64,000 bases of DNA from Kuschelorhynchus macadamiae (lineage: Eukaryota > Arthropoda > Insecta > Coleoptera > Curculionidae). Below the pieces are notes generated by a model. The model searched no databases, was not told the DNA's origin, and worked only from the letters and a program-made list of their open reading frames with translations. How positions within the stretch are numbered: position 1 is the stretch's first letter; each line of letters starts with the position of its first letter. The stretch covers positions 2,186,001 through 2,250,000 of the forward strand of contig JAUTXW010000561.1 of NCBI GenBank assembly GCA_030620095.1. The letters are read 5' to 3'. Of the stretch, positions 1-11,185 are shown piece by piece. The position numbers and the translations under genes are program-made.

Positions 1-408
1 TTTGAATAAAAGCCATAAACAGTATGTCTCAGGATAGATGAACAAAGAGGTGTAAATAATTAACCCAGTATTAAAGAAGTATTTGATGAATGTAAAAGCC
101 CTATTAAGCATTAAAACCTCGTAAGACATCGTTTATTCTTTAAAGCCTCGAAGTAAAAAAGAAGATGCACGTTCTAATATTTTGGTAATTTATACTGATT
201 TATTGAATAATATAAATCACACATCTGTTTTCTAAAGCCTCTTCACTTCCAACCTAGAGCTACGTACCCCAGGATGACGCTGGAAGCTTAAAAAGAAACG
301 AACAACGTCATATTTTGGTGGAGGCGCTGACTTTCCCCAGCCGACAAGATTGAACACCGAAGAACTGCTGAGTCCAGAAGATTTTTTATGTAAAAATATG
401 TGTGTTCA

Positions 409-525
409 GGAAGAAAATCAAAGAAATGCCAGTTGTTAAAAGTTATATAAAGAATATACTTACCTACTAATTTACGGCATACCATCGACAGCCTTCGTAG
501 TGTTAATGCCAGCTTCATCGAAAAT
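409..525. repeat. Left arm of inverted repeat bracketing a gypsy remnant
   Basis: The segment 409-460 is about 90% identical to the reverse complement of 2821-2873; both share the core GTTGTTAAAAGTTATATAAA or a one-base variant. Homology resumes after an indel with the block CCATCGACAG (about 483-492), matched in reverse complement near 2775-2784. The pair encloses the gypsy pol remnant. It may be an inverted duplication or the ends of a composite element; no target duplication was identified. Confidence 0.6.
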
Positions 526-815
526 TGTTGTTTCCTGTATGGCTGTCCTTTTTTTGCTTGGCAATCTGCATTCCTTTACATAACGTTCTATACCTTTGAT
601 CATCCCAGTCCAAAAAAATTCTTTGGTTTGTGTAAAGTCTTGCTGTAGATGCGTGCACATCCCACATTATTTCTTCTCTCATGACTTTTGGGATCACTAA
701 AATATTTTCTAGACATCCACTTGTGTTGTTTACTTTGAACAGGGTGTTGTATATAATTATATATTTTTTTGCTATTCTTATTATGGCTACGTCTGAATTT
801 TGGGGGTTTAACACT
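515..815 (-). pseudogene. Ty3/gypsy integrase fragment (zinc-binding part)
   Basis: Two overlapping minus-strand frames read as the N-terminal integrase region of a Ty3/gypsy pol. One reads VIPKVMREEIMWDVHASTA, matching the H-x-x-x-x-H zinc-binding lead-in. After a frameshift the other reads FFWTGMIKGIERYVKECRLP, matching the usual F-x-W-x-x-M...Y-V-x-x-C block. The second zinc-binding cysteine context is altered (CRLPSKK) and the DDE core is missing. It lies downstream of RNase H and RT remnants on the same strand, so it is the 3' end of one decayed element. Confidence 0.75.
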
Positions 816-1061
816 GCATTTTTTATTTCTCTTATTTCGGATTCTGTATCCTATTTATTTATTTCTTCACTTTTTATGCTGATCGTTGGCACCTCTTGTT
901 CTAACACTGCACCTTTCTTATATTCCACTGTGTATTGAAAGTCTGCTAGCTTGTGAGCCCACCTTGCGAGTCGTCTGTTACTCTTTTTATTTTTTTTAAT
1001 TTATCCAACAGAGTGCGTGGTGATCTGAGACAAATCTGAATGGTCGGCCATAGATTAGATA

Positions 1062-1286
1062 TCATAGGTAACCTAGAGACCATACTATACTGAGCAGTTC
1101 GAGCACACTTCTAGTGTAATTTTTATCTCCATTTAATAAGCTTTTGCTGATGTGTGCTACAGGGTGAGTTATGCCTTCATTATTTTCTTTTAGTAGTTCT
1201 GCCTCAATCCCACATTTAGAAGCGTCTGTGTGCAGGATTGTACTTTTGTTTGAGTCAAAGGGTTTAAGTACTGAAGCTACGACCAT
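1062..1286 (-). pseudogene. Ty3/gypsy RNase H fragment
   Basis: The minus-strand translation contains STILHTDASKCGIEAELL followed by HPVAHISKSLL and ELLSIVWSL. This is the canonical order of the gypsy RNase H domain (TDAS, then hPVayiSk.L, then E.elLaivw). The GIGAVL block has become GIEAEL, and the frame is broken on both sides. It connects the RT remnant upstream (higher coordinates) with the integrase remnant downstream. Confidence 0.85.
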
Positions 1287-1532
1287 TTTACTTTTTAGAG
1301 TTTCAAATGCTTCTGGTCTGGATTCACCTGAACTTTGTGTATTTTCTAATTATCTCGTGCAGTGGTCTGGCTATTTACGCAAAACTTTGTATAAACTTCC
1401 TGGAAAAATTACTCAGGCCTAGGAAGCTTTGTGCTTATTTTTTTTTTCTTGGTTTTGGGAACCGTTAGATGAATTATACTTTATCTTCATCAGGGAGAAT
1501 TTCTTCTTCATTTACCTTAAAACCCAGGACTT

Positions 1533-2100
1533 TTATTGCTTTCTGCAGGTATTCATATTTGCTTGATTTAAATTTGCCTGTCGCAGACTTTGGAAGACTT
1601 TTTTAATTTCACTACATGTTCCTCCAAAGTTTCTGAGAATAATATGACGTCCTCTATATATGATTATATCAGGACTTCTTTCCATTTCATGTCTAAAAAG
1701 ACCTCGTCGACCAGTTCTTGAACTATGGCGGTACGGTTCATGAACCAAAGCTGAGTACATTAAATTCGTAAGAATCATGTCCTTGGAAAACAAGGGCTGT
1801 ATATTGCTTTGAGTTTTTTTTCTAATGGAACCTGTCAGTAACTTGAACCATTTTAAGCCTCCTAAGTATATCTTGAATTTGCCAATTATCTCTTTCTTTT
1901 AGGGAAACACGGTATGGAGAAGTTTTTATTAGCAGTGCATCATGTACATCTGTCTTATGTTCTATGAGGTTAGTTCTACCCATGCTCTTTTGTGATTTTT
2001 TTTTTTTTGATTTTTTCTCAGTCCTGGTATAAGAGTTTGGAGACAGCTTTTTTAATATATTTCTTTGCTTTTCCCCCTGTTGTGGCACTAAACACAATTG
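1533..2100 (-). pseudogene. Ty3/gypsy reverse transcriptase remnant
   Basis: Two minus-strand frames cover RT. The upstream one (about 1822-2010) contains LIEHKTDVHDALLIKTSPYR, the usual lead-in to RT (eHkIdtGda.PI...pyR). The downstream one (about 1560-1700) contains PDIIIYRGRHIIL and VFQSLRQANLN, matching the end of the catalytic block and the f..Lr.anL.....K helix. The YxDD tetrad itself is replaced by SPD, and much of the palm is missing. The copy cannot be active. Confidence 0.75.
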
Positions 2101-2154
2101 TCAGTCCTTCTGGTAGCGTCTGTCTCCTTGTGCTAGGATGGCTGGGGCTTCTTT

Positions 2155-2700
2155 TTTTGCCATCCTGGCCTGTTTGGGTGGTTAAGCCTAGATCTGGAAA
2201 GAGGCCTGGTTTACCGCAGGTTTAGCAAATACCATTATTTAGGACTAAGGTGGTGCTGTTGATTTTCGTACCGCCGTGTATTTTACTTTCGTCTGGCTGT
2301 GGTCTTCTGTTTTGACGGTAGTGATGTGATGATACTGATTTCAACTCGAATAGTTGCTCCGGTATTGACTTCTGGATGGTTCTTGGGGCCTCCCTGACTG
2401 TTGTGGAGCTTCTGATTGCTCTAGGAATTACTGCGCAAATCTTTGAACTGAATGAATTTAGTTCATTCCCTCTTTTTGTGATCCTAGATTGATCACCGAG
2501 ACGTTTCTTAGGGCTGGACGAGATGAGCTTGCAGGCGACCCATCTAAAGTTCTGGACGTCTGGAACAGTGCTTCTCCAATTTCTGTGGGTGGGCTAAAAA
2601 CTTTTTTCGGCGTTTCACTATTACTTTTTGAACGTAGTTTATACTTATTAATTTACTTGTTTTTTGTTACGATAAAAAAAGCCAAAAAAATTCATTAACA
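2155..2700 (-). pseudogene. Probable gypsy gag remnant with decayed zinc knuckle
   Basis: On the minus strand about 2160-2230 reads C-stop-T-C-G-K-P-G-L. This resembles a CCHC knuckle (C-x2-C-G-K-P-G-H) whose histidine and last cysteine are now leucine. Its position just upstream of RT fits the gag/protease junction. The stretch to 2700 has no clear domain. The call rests on position plus one short motif. Confidence 0.4.
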
Positions 2701-2734
2701 CCTTTTCAGGTTTTGCATGCATTACTCTGGAACA

Positions 2735-2873
2735 CCACGCTGCTGGAATGGATAACCGTCTTCGGGGAACGCTGTCGATGGATATACTTGTAAGCTTACA
2801 TCACTTAAATATATCTTGAAGGTATACTCTTTATATAACTTTTAACAATTGGCAATTCTTTGATTTTCCTCAA
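2735..2873. repeat. Right arm of inverted repeat
   Basis: Reverse-complement partner of 409-525. The 2821-2873 part aligns almost without gaps. The 2735-2790 part matches more weakly around the block CATCGACAG (in reverse complement). The arms lie about 2.3 kb apart. Confidence 0.6.
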
Positions 2874-3780
2874 GACATCTAATGGAAATAGTTTCGCTAT
2901 TTATAACAGAAATAATGCTTAAGTCTGGTTTGGAAATCGCGGAACAAGGCACCTCTCCGATGGGCCATTTCCTACTGTTTGACTTGTTTGGTGAAAATTA
3001 GAAATATTATTTGAAAAGAAAAGTGAATTATTTCGATCAGAGATCCCATGATCTAATTATGGACGATTTAAGGTCGAAACGTTGTGATTAGTTTTATTGT
3101 TTTTATTTGAATTATTAGAATCGAGAGTTTGTTTTTCAGAAATGTGATTCGTACCAAACAGAGAGCCGTTATAAACCGAATAGGGGTCGTTGTTGGGTCC
3201 TCCCATGGTCTCTAGGTCACATGTGAACTTTGAGAAAGAAGTGTTAATATTTTTGATTAAATTATTTGAGTTAAGTGGCTCAGTTTTTCTTAAAGGTACG
3301 GTTTCATGCAATTGTAACTGATATAGTTGAGAAAGCCCAACTGAAACTGTCGGTTTTAACGGCGTTTTGGGTTTGTTTACTTATTTGCCCTGTAGACTTA
3401 TTTTTAGAAGTTTCGTTAAATTTTGTACCTCTAGAGTGCCATTGTCAACATTGATGCTTTGATTAAAAGTATTATATTCAGTACTACAATCAGCAGACAC
3501 TAGAGAATGTTGGCTAAAAGACTTATAACTTGCCTAACGTGCTGACCAGCAACAACCTCCCAAAAAAGATTGGGAGTCCTAGGGACCTTAATGGGGAAGA
3601 GAAGTAGCTCGGCGTAAATTTAGACATATTCAATGGAAAACAGAGGTGGTTAGTATTTTGTAATTTTTTTAACCAAATTTCAGAAAAATAGAATTGGTTT
3701 TATATATAGATGGAGTTTTTTCTTTAACTTTTCGAAATAGCGAGAAAATTTTGTATTGAGTTATAGTTGGTTATTTTCAT
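2874..3780. other. Unassigned AT-rich stretch
   Basis: No domain is recognisable. A minus-strand open stretch at 3057-3311 (84 codons) has Asn/Thr-rich low-complexity composition and no family resemblance that I can see. It lies downstream of the PLE on the same strand and could be decayed PLE 3' sequence. Confidence 0.3.
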
Positions 3781-3789
3781 GTTGGAAAA

Positions 3790-4920
3790 TGGTTTGAAAA
3801 GTGAAGTAACTGAATTGGTAAGATTATTAATATACGGAATTCTGATATGTTTTATATGTTGTTTACTTCTGTAGGAGTATCATAAAAGTTTGTGTTGTAA
3901 ATAAGTTTTTTCAGAATGTGGTTAGGATAACCATTGTTAACAAACATATGGAAAAGTTTGTTTAATTTATGTTGCAAATAAATGTCATCACTAACGTGAT
4001 TTACCCTATTTTTCATTGCAATGACTACCAGATGATGTATCTTTTTGATACCAATCTAAAATTATTTTGTTTTCGTTTGTTTGTATAAATTTCGTGTCTA
4101 AAAAGGGCACACTTTTATGCTTTTCATATTAAATTGTAGATTGCAAATCGCTGTTAAACGAGTTAAAATGACTCAACATTCCTTGAATTTGATCAGTTGG
4201 AACCGAGCAAATTAGGTCGTCTACATATTTGTAGGTAAAAGGTAAGTTAAAAGGCAATTTTGGTATTACTGTGTCTAATATGTGATCAAAAACAATAGTT
4301 GCAAGAATCGAACTAATAAGAGAACCCATTGGAGTCCCAAAGATTTGTTTGTAAAATTGGCCATTAAAACCAAAATACGTATATTAAAAACAAATTTAAT
4401 GAGCTCTAAGAAAGCCTTTTTTGATAAGCTACGAAATTTTCAATTTGGGCCATTTCTGGCTTAAAATATTAGTTACTAATTTTGGTGGAATGTTAGTAAA
4501 CAAAGATACCACGCCCAACGAGACTAAAACATAATTTTGTGGTAATTGGAGGGAGACCATTGAGCGCATTTGCAAATGTGAAGATGTCCTTCACATTGTA
4601 AATAGACTCATCTTCGAAACTCAGTTTTAAAATGAGGTTTCACCTATTTGAAATTTATCACTTTCGCACGGGATTTTATAACATAGTGTTTTGACTGTAT
4701 CGTGTATTTATTTAGTATGCCTACTTATGTGTTTTCTGTTCTAAATATAATTCTTTTAACATTGTAACAGGTCCAATTTGATTTTGTCCTAAAAGTGACT
4801 GTTCCAAACGGTGAAAATATTTATTAGTAAAGTCAATTGGATAATTATTTTGGATTAAAACATTTTTTTAAAAATTCTTTTTCATCGAATAATGTTCGAT
4901 GAAATAATCTTAACAATAAT
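3790..4920 (-). pseudogene. Penelope-like element (PLE) fragment, RT domain
   Basis: Minus-strand translation in several frames gives a Penelope-type RT. Around 4510 it reads VVSLFTNIPPKLV-like; around 4330-4390 FGFNGQFYKQIFGTPMGS; at 4129-4329 MGSLISSILATIVFDHILDT, then YKYVDDLICS with the catalytic YVDD intact. Near 4020-4110 it reads RLVSKRYIIW, a decayed form of the Penelope block after RT. Stops and frameshifts interrupt it. The GIY-YIG nuclease domain expected downstream was not found. PLEs are retroelements with an RT related to telomerase RT plus a GIY-YIG endonuclease. Confidence 0.85.
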
Positions 4921-5415
4921 TTTTGTCCTATCATATTGATTCTTACAACCATTATTGTGTATTTTTTGAAATACCCTGTGGACATTTTTAAAAAGATATG
5001 TAAACAATATTATAATATTTAGGGGCGTTTTCATCCCCTTGAAATTTAATTTTTGAAAAATTCCTTCTTATCGAACGCCAAAATTCGGATTTTTATGTCA
5101 AGCGGTTTGAGAAGAATCGTGATTAATCAGTAGCCCGATTTTTTGATACACCCAGTATAAATTTTTAAACATTTTTAAAATATGTGACATAATCAAATAA
5201 AATTTCCGAAAACCAACCGTTTTTTTAAATAAAAAATATTGTAATATTTAAGGGGCAGTTTTGAATTGAAATTTGAGTTTTGAAAAATCCCTTCTTATCT
5301 CTACATCCTACTATCATCAACCTGTATGCCAAATCGCAGCTTTTTACATCAAGCGGTTTAAGCAGAGTCGTGATCAGTGACCCGATTTTTTGAAACACCC
5401 TGTATAAATTTACAA
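4860..5415. repeat. Three-copy tandem repeat of about 175-250 bp
   Basis: Each unit carries a block like TTTTGAAAAATTCCTTCTTA (5054 and, one base different, 5277) and, further on, a block like TTTTTTGAAACACCCTGTAT (about 4963, 5138 and 5386, with substitutions). Between them a conserved AAGCGGTTTGAGAAGAATCG-like segment appears in the last two units. No coding potential. Confidence 0.6.
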
Positions 5416-5930
5416 TACAAAAAAAAAATTGAAAGGTCTCGGTCACCACTCACACGATCATTTCAAAAAAAAATCATATAAATCGGTGCAGTACAACTCT
5501 CTCAAGAACTTGTGCTGGAGAATGACGTTGAAAGCAAAAAAGTGGCAGCCGTCTCCATATTGAAAGGGAAGAAAGAAAAGAAAGAACTGGTACGCGTAGT
5601 GCCAAGTAAAATCTCGAACACCCTCATTGGCATCGAACGGTGTCGCCAGCTGCATTTCGGACACCTTTTTCCTAAGGTTGCCCATCTTTCTTTTTCCTTC
5701 AATGAACGGTAAAATTGACATACAAATCATGTACAGGGTCGGCGTTAACTTATTTACAGCCATGTGCAACTTTTTGTCGCGCCGTCCTCGGCCTTCCTTT
5801 CTTAAACGTATTTGTACGTTTTATGATTTATTATTTAGAATATATACGGAATTAAGAGAAAATTTGCAAAATACGGGGACGAAATTTAAAAATTTCAAAA
5901 AAAATTAAATTGGTTGTCAAATAGGTAGAA
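5416..5930. other. Moderately GC-rich anonymous repeat
   Basis: Open stretches exist on both strands here (to 103 codons) but none shows a domain. The pair ACACCCTGTATA (5394) and TGTACAGGGT (5729) are near-inverted ends, suggesting a small non-autonomous element of about 340 bp. This is an inference from short sequences only. Confidence 0.3.
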
Positions 5931-5939
5931 AATCTTTAG

Positions 5940-7398
5940 TTAGTCCTTTATTTTGTTTCCAGAAATATACACGTTCACGACACAACTGTTTTGTCTAAAG
6001 TGTTTGAAGGGACTATCTATAAACAAATTGCAAATTATTTTATTAAGTACCATCTATTTTCTCCTTCTCATTCTGGGTTTCGTAAGGGTTTTGGTACGAC
6101 GACAGTTTTGCTAAAGGTATTGGAATATATATGTGCTGCACGCTGCAGATTGGGGTGAGGCGTCAGCATTGGTATTGCTAGATTACAGCAAAGCATTTGA
6201 TACCCTTGATCACGGCCTTTTGTGTGCCAAGCTTCACTCATTCGGCTTTACGGAGGCTACTGTGAAGTTCTTTAAAAATTATTTATTCAAGCGATCGCAA
6301 TTCGTATCTTTGCAGGGTGACCGTTCTAGTAGTAAAACTGTAGACAGAGGTGTAACACAGAGTTTAGTCCTTGGACTCTTTTTGTAATATATACGATAGA
6401 CATGAATTTATGTGTAAGTAATTGTGATATGCAGAGTTAAACGCCAGTAAGTCAGCTGTTACGTTCTTTGCAACAAACTGTGAATGGGTCTCGGACAATA
6501 TGAGATTGGTGATGGGTGGAACCGTAATACCTGTGGTAAAGGGTATAAAAATCTTGGCAATATATTTGACACTAAACTTAGGTGGGTAAAGTGGTTCAGA
6601 AATCTTATTTCTCACTTATAAATCTTTATAAGAACAAATATGTTTTAAGAACATATATGAAAAAGAAATTATGTGAATCCCTCGTTCTTTCTCACTCAAA
6701 TTATTGTAACTTTGTTTATGGGCCTTGTTAGGACCTGCAATGTAAAAACAGATTGCAGAGAACCCAAAATTCTTGTATTCGCTTTGTATATGAGTTGAGA
6801 GCAAGAGGTCATGTAAGTTTTAAATTGCCCGAGTTAGGGTGGCTACGGATGCAAGACAGATAAAAGTTACATTTTACTTGTTTTCTCTATCGCTTATTTT
6901 CATCTGGTATTCCACCTTATCTTAGAGAAAAGATTATGTTTCGTTGTTCTACACACGCCGGGCAACTCGTTTTAATGCCTTTTTGGATAACCCAAGGCAT
7001 CGAATCGTTCTATTTCAGCGTAATTTCTTTCTTAGCTTCAAAAATTTTCAATACAGAGCTATACAATATAGGTTTGAATTCATTTAAGTCAAGATTTAAG
7101 CGATCCATGCTGAGTGAATATTAAATACTGTGTTCAAGATATATTGTGAGCTTCCTAATAGTTTAGTTTTGGTATTGATTTATTTAGTTTCAATTATTTT
7201 TTTTGGTAAACGCAAATAGGTACATACGTTTTCATTTTCGTTTAATGTAAGAATGTATAACGGTAATTGTCTGTTGGGTAGATTTGCATAGTTCAGATTA
7301 TCAAACATATTATGTAATGTAATACTCTTTGTATTTTTTTTACAGGTCTGCTAGCCTTCGCCGAGTTTAAAACAAAGACGTTTATTATTATTATTAAT
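5940..7398 (+). pseudogene. 5'-truncated non-LTR retrotransposon (LINE), RT
   Basis: Plus-strand frames read LSKVFEGTIYKQIANYF, then FSPSHSGFRKGFGTTT, then ASALVLLDYSKAFDTLDH and DRGVTQSLVLGLFL. These are RT motifs in order for the Jockey/CR1/I group. The expected FADD block is missing: an internal deletion and frameshifts follow 6385. C-terminal RT-like sequence continues to FKSRFKRSMLSEY-stop at 7124. The copy ends in a (TTA)n tail at 7381-7397, typical of these LINEs. The protein resembles the LINE at 44.5-46.7 kb. Confidence 0.85.
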
Positions 7399-8480
7399 AA
7401 CCGTAACAAATCAGAAACTCTATGCTCTATATCCACTTGATCCAGAATTCCATTTGTTTTACCTTTTCAGTCGAAAAGACTTGAGCTCATTACTTTTGAA
7501 GAGTAATTAACTAGAAACTGAATAATTTCTACAATCTGGTTTACATTATACTGCTTCAATTACCACAAGTGCAGATTTTTGGTTTGTTGCTGGAGTCAAG
7601 CACCTATTTTTTACATTTTTACGACTTTCCTACCAGTAAAACATTTCTCAAACTTTTTTAATAGTATTCATAACATCAAAAAGACCTCACACTTTATAAA
7701 GGTTGGAGAGTTTAGGGAATTTTGTTTGATAGTCTGATTTTTATGGACTGGTCATAAAAAGCCTTTCACATTTTTAGCATTTGAACGTAGTCTTTAAGCA
7801 ACTAGGTTTTAATGAATTTTTTAGTTTCATCTTGCTTATGAGGTCGATTTACTGATCTTTAAATGTGACTTTCATGGCCATCTTCAGAGTTTCGGAAACA
7901 GACATTGGCAGGAATCTCTCCTTTCTTAGGACTTGTGATTTTGAAATTTTCTGGACATGGTCTTCTCAAGAAGCCATCCCTTAAAAGTAAAAAACTTATT
8001 GTAAAATTTAGAGTGTGTAAGAGCCGTGCGCATATATGATTTAAAAATTCCTGAATTCCGATCCTGCAACCCATTCTTCACTGCATTTGGAATTCCTAAA
8101 TTGTAGCACCCTTCTAAACTTTACATAGCACGTTTTTGGAAGAAATGTTTGCCTGTAGAAGTCTGAAAGTGCTAAAATATTTTGCAGGAAAATAGCCAGT
8201 AGTTTTTTAGACAATATATCTATTTAAACTGAAAAACGCCACTATCCACTAACCAGATTGAGTTCGTAAATACGTTGAAACTGCTTCTGCTTTGTTCGTT
8301 TGGTGGAAACGCTAAACTGTTAAAGCGACGGTTTTTCGTGGGATATCGAATTTGTATCGGTATAGCCAGAATTTGTATGTACAACATTTGTGCAAAATAT
8401 TTATCGAATATGGATATGAAAACAGTGATGATCAAATTACTCAGTATATATTAAATGTCAATGACACTATTTTTGAGGTG
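7399..8480. other. Unassigned stretch
   Basis: Minus-strand open stretches at 7859-8074 and 8220-8435 show no recognisable domain. The stretch lies downstream of the DUF4485-like gene's predicted poly(A) site. Confidence 0.3.
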
Positions 8481-8483
8481 TTT

Positions 8484-8496
8484 TTTTTTATTTGAA
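8484..8496 (-). terminator. Candidate poly(A) signal for the DUF4485-like gene
   Basis: The minus strand reads CAAATAAAAAAAAA about 145 bases after the stop codon of the 8637-9002 frame. This is an AATAAA hexamer followed by an A run. The A run could also mark the tail of a retrocopy. Confidence 0.4.
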
Positions 8497-8636
8497 TATT
8501 TAGAATTATACGTTGTAGTGGTGATGCATTAATTAATTTATTTTGACACACGAGTGATTTTTATAGGGGTTACTTAAAAGGTAATATTTGACAAGGTAAA
8601 ACTTCAATTATAAAAAATCTCATACAAAACAGATAT

Positions 8637-9002
8637 TCATTTCACATTTTTTTTATGAACTGAAAAGAAATTATTGTTATGAACTACCTGAGAGGACTGA
8701 ATTTCGGACGGTCGACTGTCCAGAAATCTAGTAAGCTTTTTCAAATCTCCATTGGGTGGTGCTTCATTAAACGGCGGTATGAGTTTATTGGCTCTTATCT
8801 GCTTGCAAAGTTCTTCCAAATACAAGTTTCTATGCACTCTGTTAATATTTGTACCGCTTAGTTTTTCCAGCCAGACTCTACACTGCAAGAGATAAGCATT
8901 GGAATTGATATACGGGATATAACGCCTAATTATACAAAGAATTTTTTTAAACTCCAAATCCAAATTATCATCATCTTTTCGCGATTCGTCTTCTTGGTCC
9001 AT
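8637..9002 (-). CDS. DUF4485-domain protein, single exon, 121 aa
   Basis: An intact 121-codon frame starts at the ATG ending at 9002. It opens with an acidic MDQEDESRKDDDNLDLEFKK. The body shows the DUF4485 pattern: L-D-x-E-F near residues 14-18, a Cys-x-x-Trp-L-x-K-L block (CRVWLEKLSG, about 41-50), RNLYLEELCKQI (about 58-69), then PPFNEAPPNGDLKKL (about 76-90). That domain is found, as I recall it, at the N-terminus of the centrosomal protein CEP112; here it is nearly the whole protein. No signal peptide or membrane segment. Codon use is ordinary and no frame damage is seen, unlike the surrounding transposon remains. An AATAAA-type signal on the minus strand sits near 8488. It may be a small host gene or a retrocopy; function unknown. 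Confidence 0.65.
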   Translation of the reverse strand: MDQEDESRKDDDNLDLEFKKILCIIRRYIPYINSNAYLLQCRVWLEKLSGTNINRVHRNLYLEELCKQIRANKLIPPFNEAPPNGDLKKLTRFLDSRPSEIQSSQVVHNNNFFSVHKKNVK

Positions 9003-9380
9003 TACTTAGAGGTAAGTCGCATGAATTCACTATGTACTTTATAGAACTGATAAAAATGTTTCAATGAAGCGAGAATGTACAAATATAACGAATAAAATAA
9101 CAAAAAATGTAGTGCAGTCTCTTTTACACTACTTCTGATCATTTTGACTGAAACATGTCGCACTGTCTCTGATTGACATAAGTAAGTCAGGTTATAATAT
9201 TAATCAAACTCCTCCATGACGGATATAGTGTTCACTACTTAAACCGCATACAGACCTAGTTTAAAATAAAATAAAATTTACATTCTCAAGTTATAGACTA
9301 TTAAAGCGCTTCCCGCCCTTGATAAAATTAGTTTGCTAAACTTAAGTTTTCTGAATTTAAACTAACGATATAGCAAACAA

Positions 9381-9384
<4 letters not shown>
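9003..9384. other. Upstream region of the DUF4485-like gene; nothing else seen
   Basis: No ORF, TE motif or clear core promoter was recognised. Confidence 0.3.
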
Positions 9385-9438
<54 letters not shown>

Positions 9439-9445
9439 ATATATG
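9385..9445. repeat. (AT)n microsatellite
   Basis: Nearly pure AT dinucleotide run with a short ACATGTATAT interruption at its right end. Confidence 0.95.
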
Positions 9446-9635
9446 ATTACGGGCTGTTTCATCATTCATTCATTAAAGTACAGTAAGTATTATTTTTCTT
9501 TCCAGCATAAAGCATGAAACACTAAATTTAAACCTGCATTCAAAGTGGGTTATTTACAATTGAAAAGCATTTTTGCGAACAATTAATCACTAATTTTAAT
9601 TACATGCTATTTACATTTTATTTATTATTTACTTC

Positions 9636-9905
9636 TTAAACATGTTTGGGATTTTTTGGTGGTGATTTTATATAAGCCAACCAGACATCCCCTAATAAAT
9701 AAGACATTACCTTATTTTGATTCTTTTGTTCCGCGTCCCCAGATCTCGTTTTGGGACAGACCAAAGTCCTGTATTTTACAAAAGCACGTTTTTTATTTAA
9801 AAATAAATTCAAATATTGGACAACACTGTCTTTTGTCAATAAAAATTGATGGTTTATCTTGTTCCTTATAAAGGGTCCATGCTTTGAACAAAGAAGTTTA
9901 TTCAA
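9636..9905 (-). pseudogene. 89-codon ORF with weak MADF-like look
   Basis: The translation includes KKRAFVKYRTLVCPKTRSGD. This recalls the second half of MADF/Myb-like DNA-binding domains (..f.k..k..K.(T)SG.g..). The typical aromatic-rich W-x-Y-x-x-x-x-x-FL ending is present only as MSYLLGDVW. Could equally be chance or a transposase scrap. Confidence 0.25.
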
Positions 9906-11177
9906 AGGGTTTATGACTCTATTCGTAAATCCTACATGGTCTGTCCTATCAAAAATGTAATTATTTCATGGGAATGACGGCATGTAGGTATTTCGTCATA
10001 TTAGTTTAACAAGGTTCTATCTACATTTTTTTGAAAAATGGCGATTTTGGCATAATATTGTTATTTTATTGTTGTTGGCTTTCGTTCCTTTGGGACAAGA
10101 TTTGCCCTTTACCGTAATATGATTCTATGTGAGAATTACGATTAAATCTCTCTCACAGTAGTTTTAAAAAACATCTATTTATGTAATAAGCGAGTTACTA
10201 CTGATGGGATCATTCGAAACAAAAATCGTCGTTTATCAGAATATTAAAATACTCGCCGGTATGCGATTATTACAATCGAGTATTCGGATGATAAATGCTG
10301 GGCTAATCGTGAAATCCAACTAACAAACAAAGTGAGTAAATATAAAATATATTTAAAATAATATGACAAATAAAAGTGAAATAAACAACAAAAAATAAAA
10401 TTCTTTGGTGTAAGGAAATAATTAAATTAACCTAATTAAAAGCATAAATTATATATAACATATTTGTTGGATGATCATATAAAGAAGTATTAGCTATTAT
10501 TATTATTATTATAACAAATTTTCCTCAGTGCTATTTTGGAGGAAAATATTGGGCAGAAATATTTGGTAATAAAATTTGCAACTGCTGCTTACCATAAAAT
10601 GTTAACAAAACCAAAATCCTGGGGTTCTGCATATCCGATTATTGAAATATTCCGAGTGTGACCATCACTACAAGTTACGTTGAGACTATATTTGGTATAA
10701 CCACATATTTATGGGAGGGGATATAGCTTGTATGTCATAAACGCTGTTTAAAAATAGTGAAGCCATTTAACAAAAAAATTACCAGAATTTGGCAAAGTGC
10801 GCAGAAATAACATTTACATACTTGAAATTATTGACAATGGTCGTAAAAATGTAGCCAAAGTATTTTTTTTCTTTTTTATATTATAGGTGAAACGGTTTTT
10901 TTTTTGTGGTTTTGTTGCTAAAATTCGGTAAAATTGTTTAGTCAGTCTGTATGATACATGCACTTGTGCTATCAAGAGATTATGGACTCAGTGTTGCGCA
11001 GAAATTCTGGAAGAGAAAGCTCGAATTAGAAAACGAGAGATATTTAATAAACATCCACTCAGTTTTTTTTTAATATATTATATTGAACCCAAAGAAGAAT
11101 TTAAGGGATAATGACTCCTGGCCTAAATCATAAAAATGCCTGCTATCCAGTGAAAACTAATTTAAAATGTGGACATT
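9906..11177. other. Unassigned AT-rich stretch
   Basis: Contains a (TTA)n run at about 10496-10513 that could be a LINE tail, but no LINE reading frame was found next to it. Otherwise nothing is recognised. Confidence 0.3.
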
Positions 11178-11185
11178 CATTTATG
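11178..11185. repeat. Target-site duplication, left copy
   Basis: CATTTATG, identical to 11887-11894, immediately outside the hAT terminal repeat. Confidence 0.88.

Noticed and set aside
5458..5908. Overlapping open frames on both strands as a gene
   Set aside because: No domain on either strand, no splice or promoter context; better explained as a non-coding repeat.
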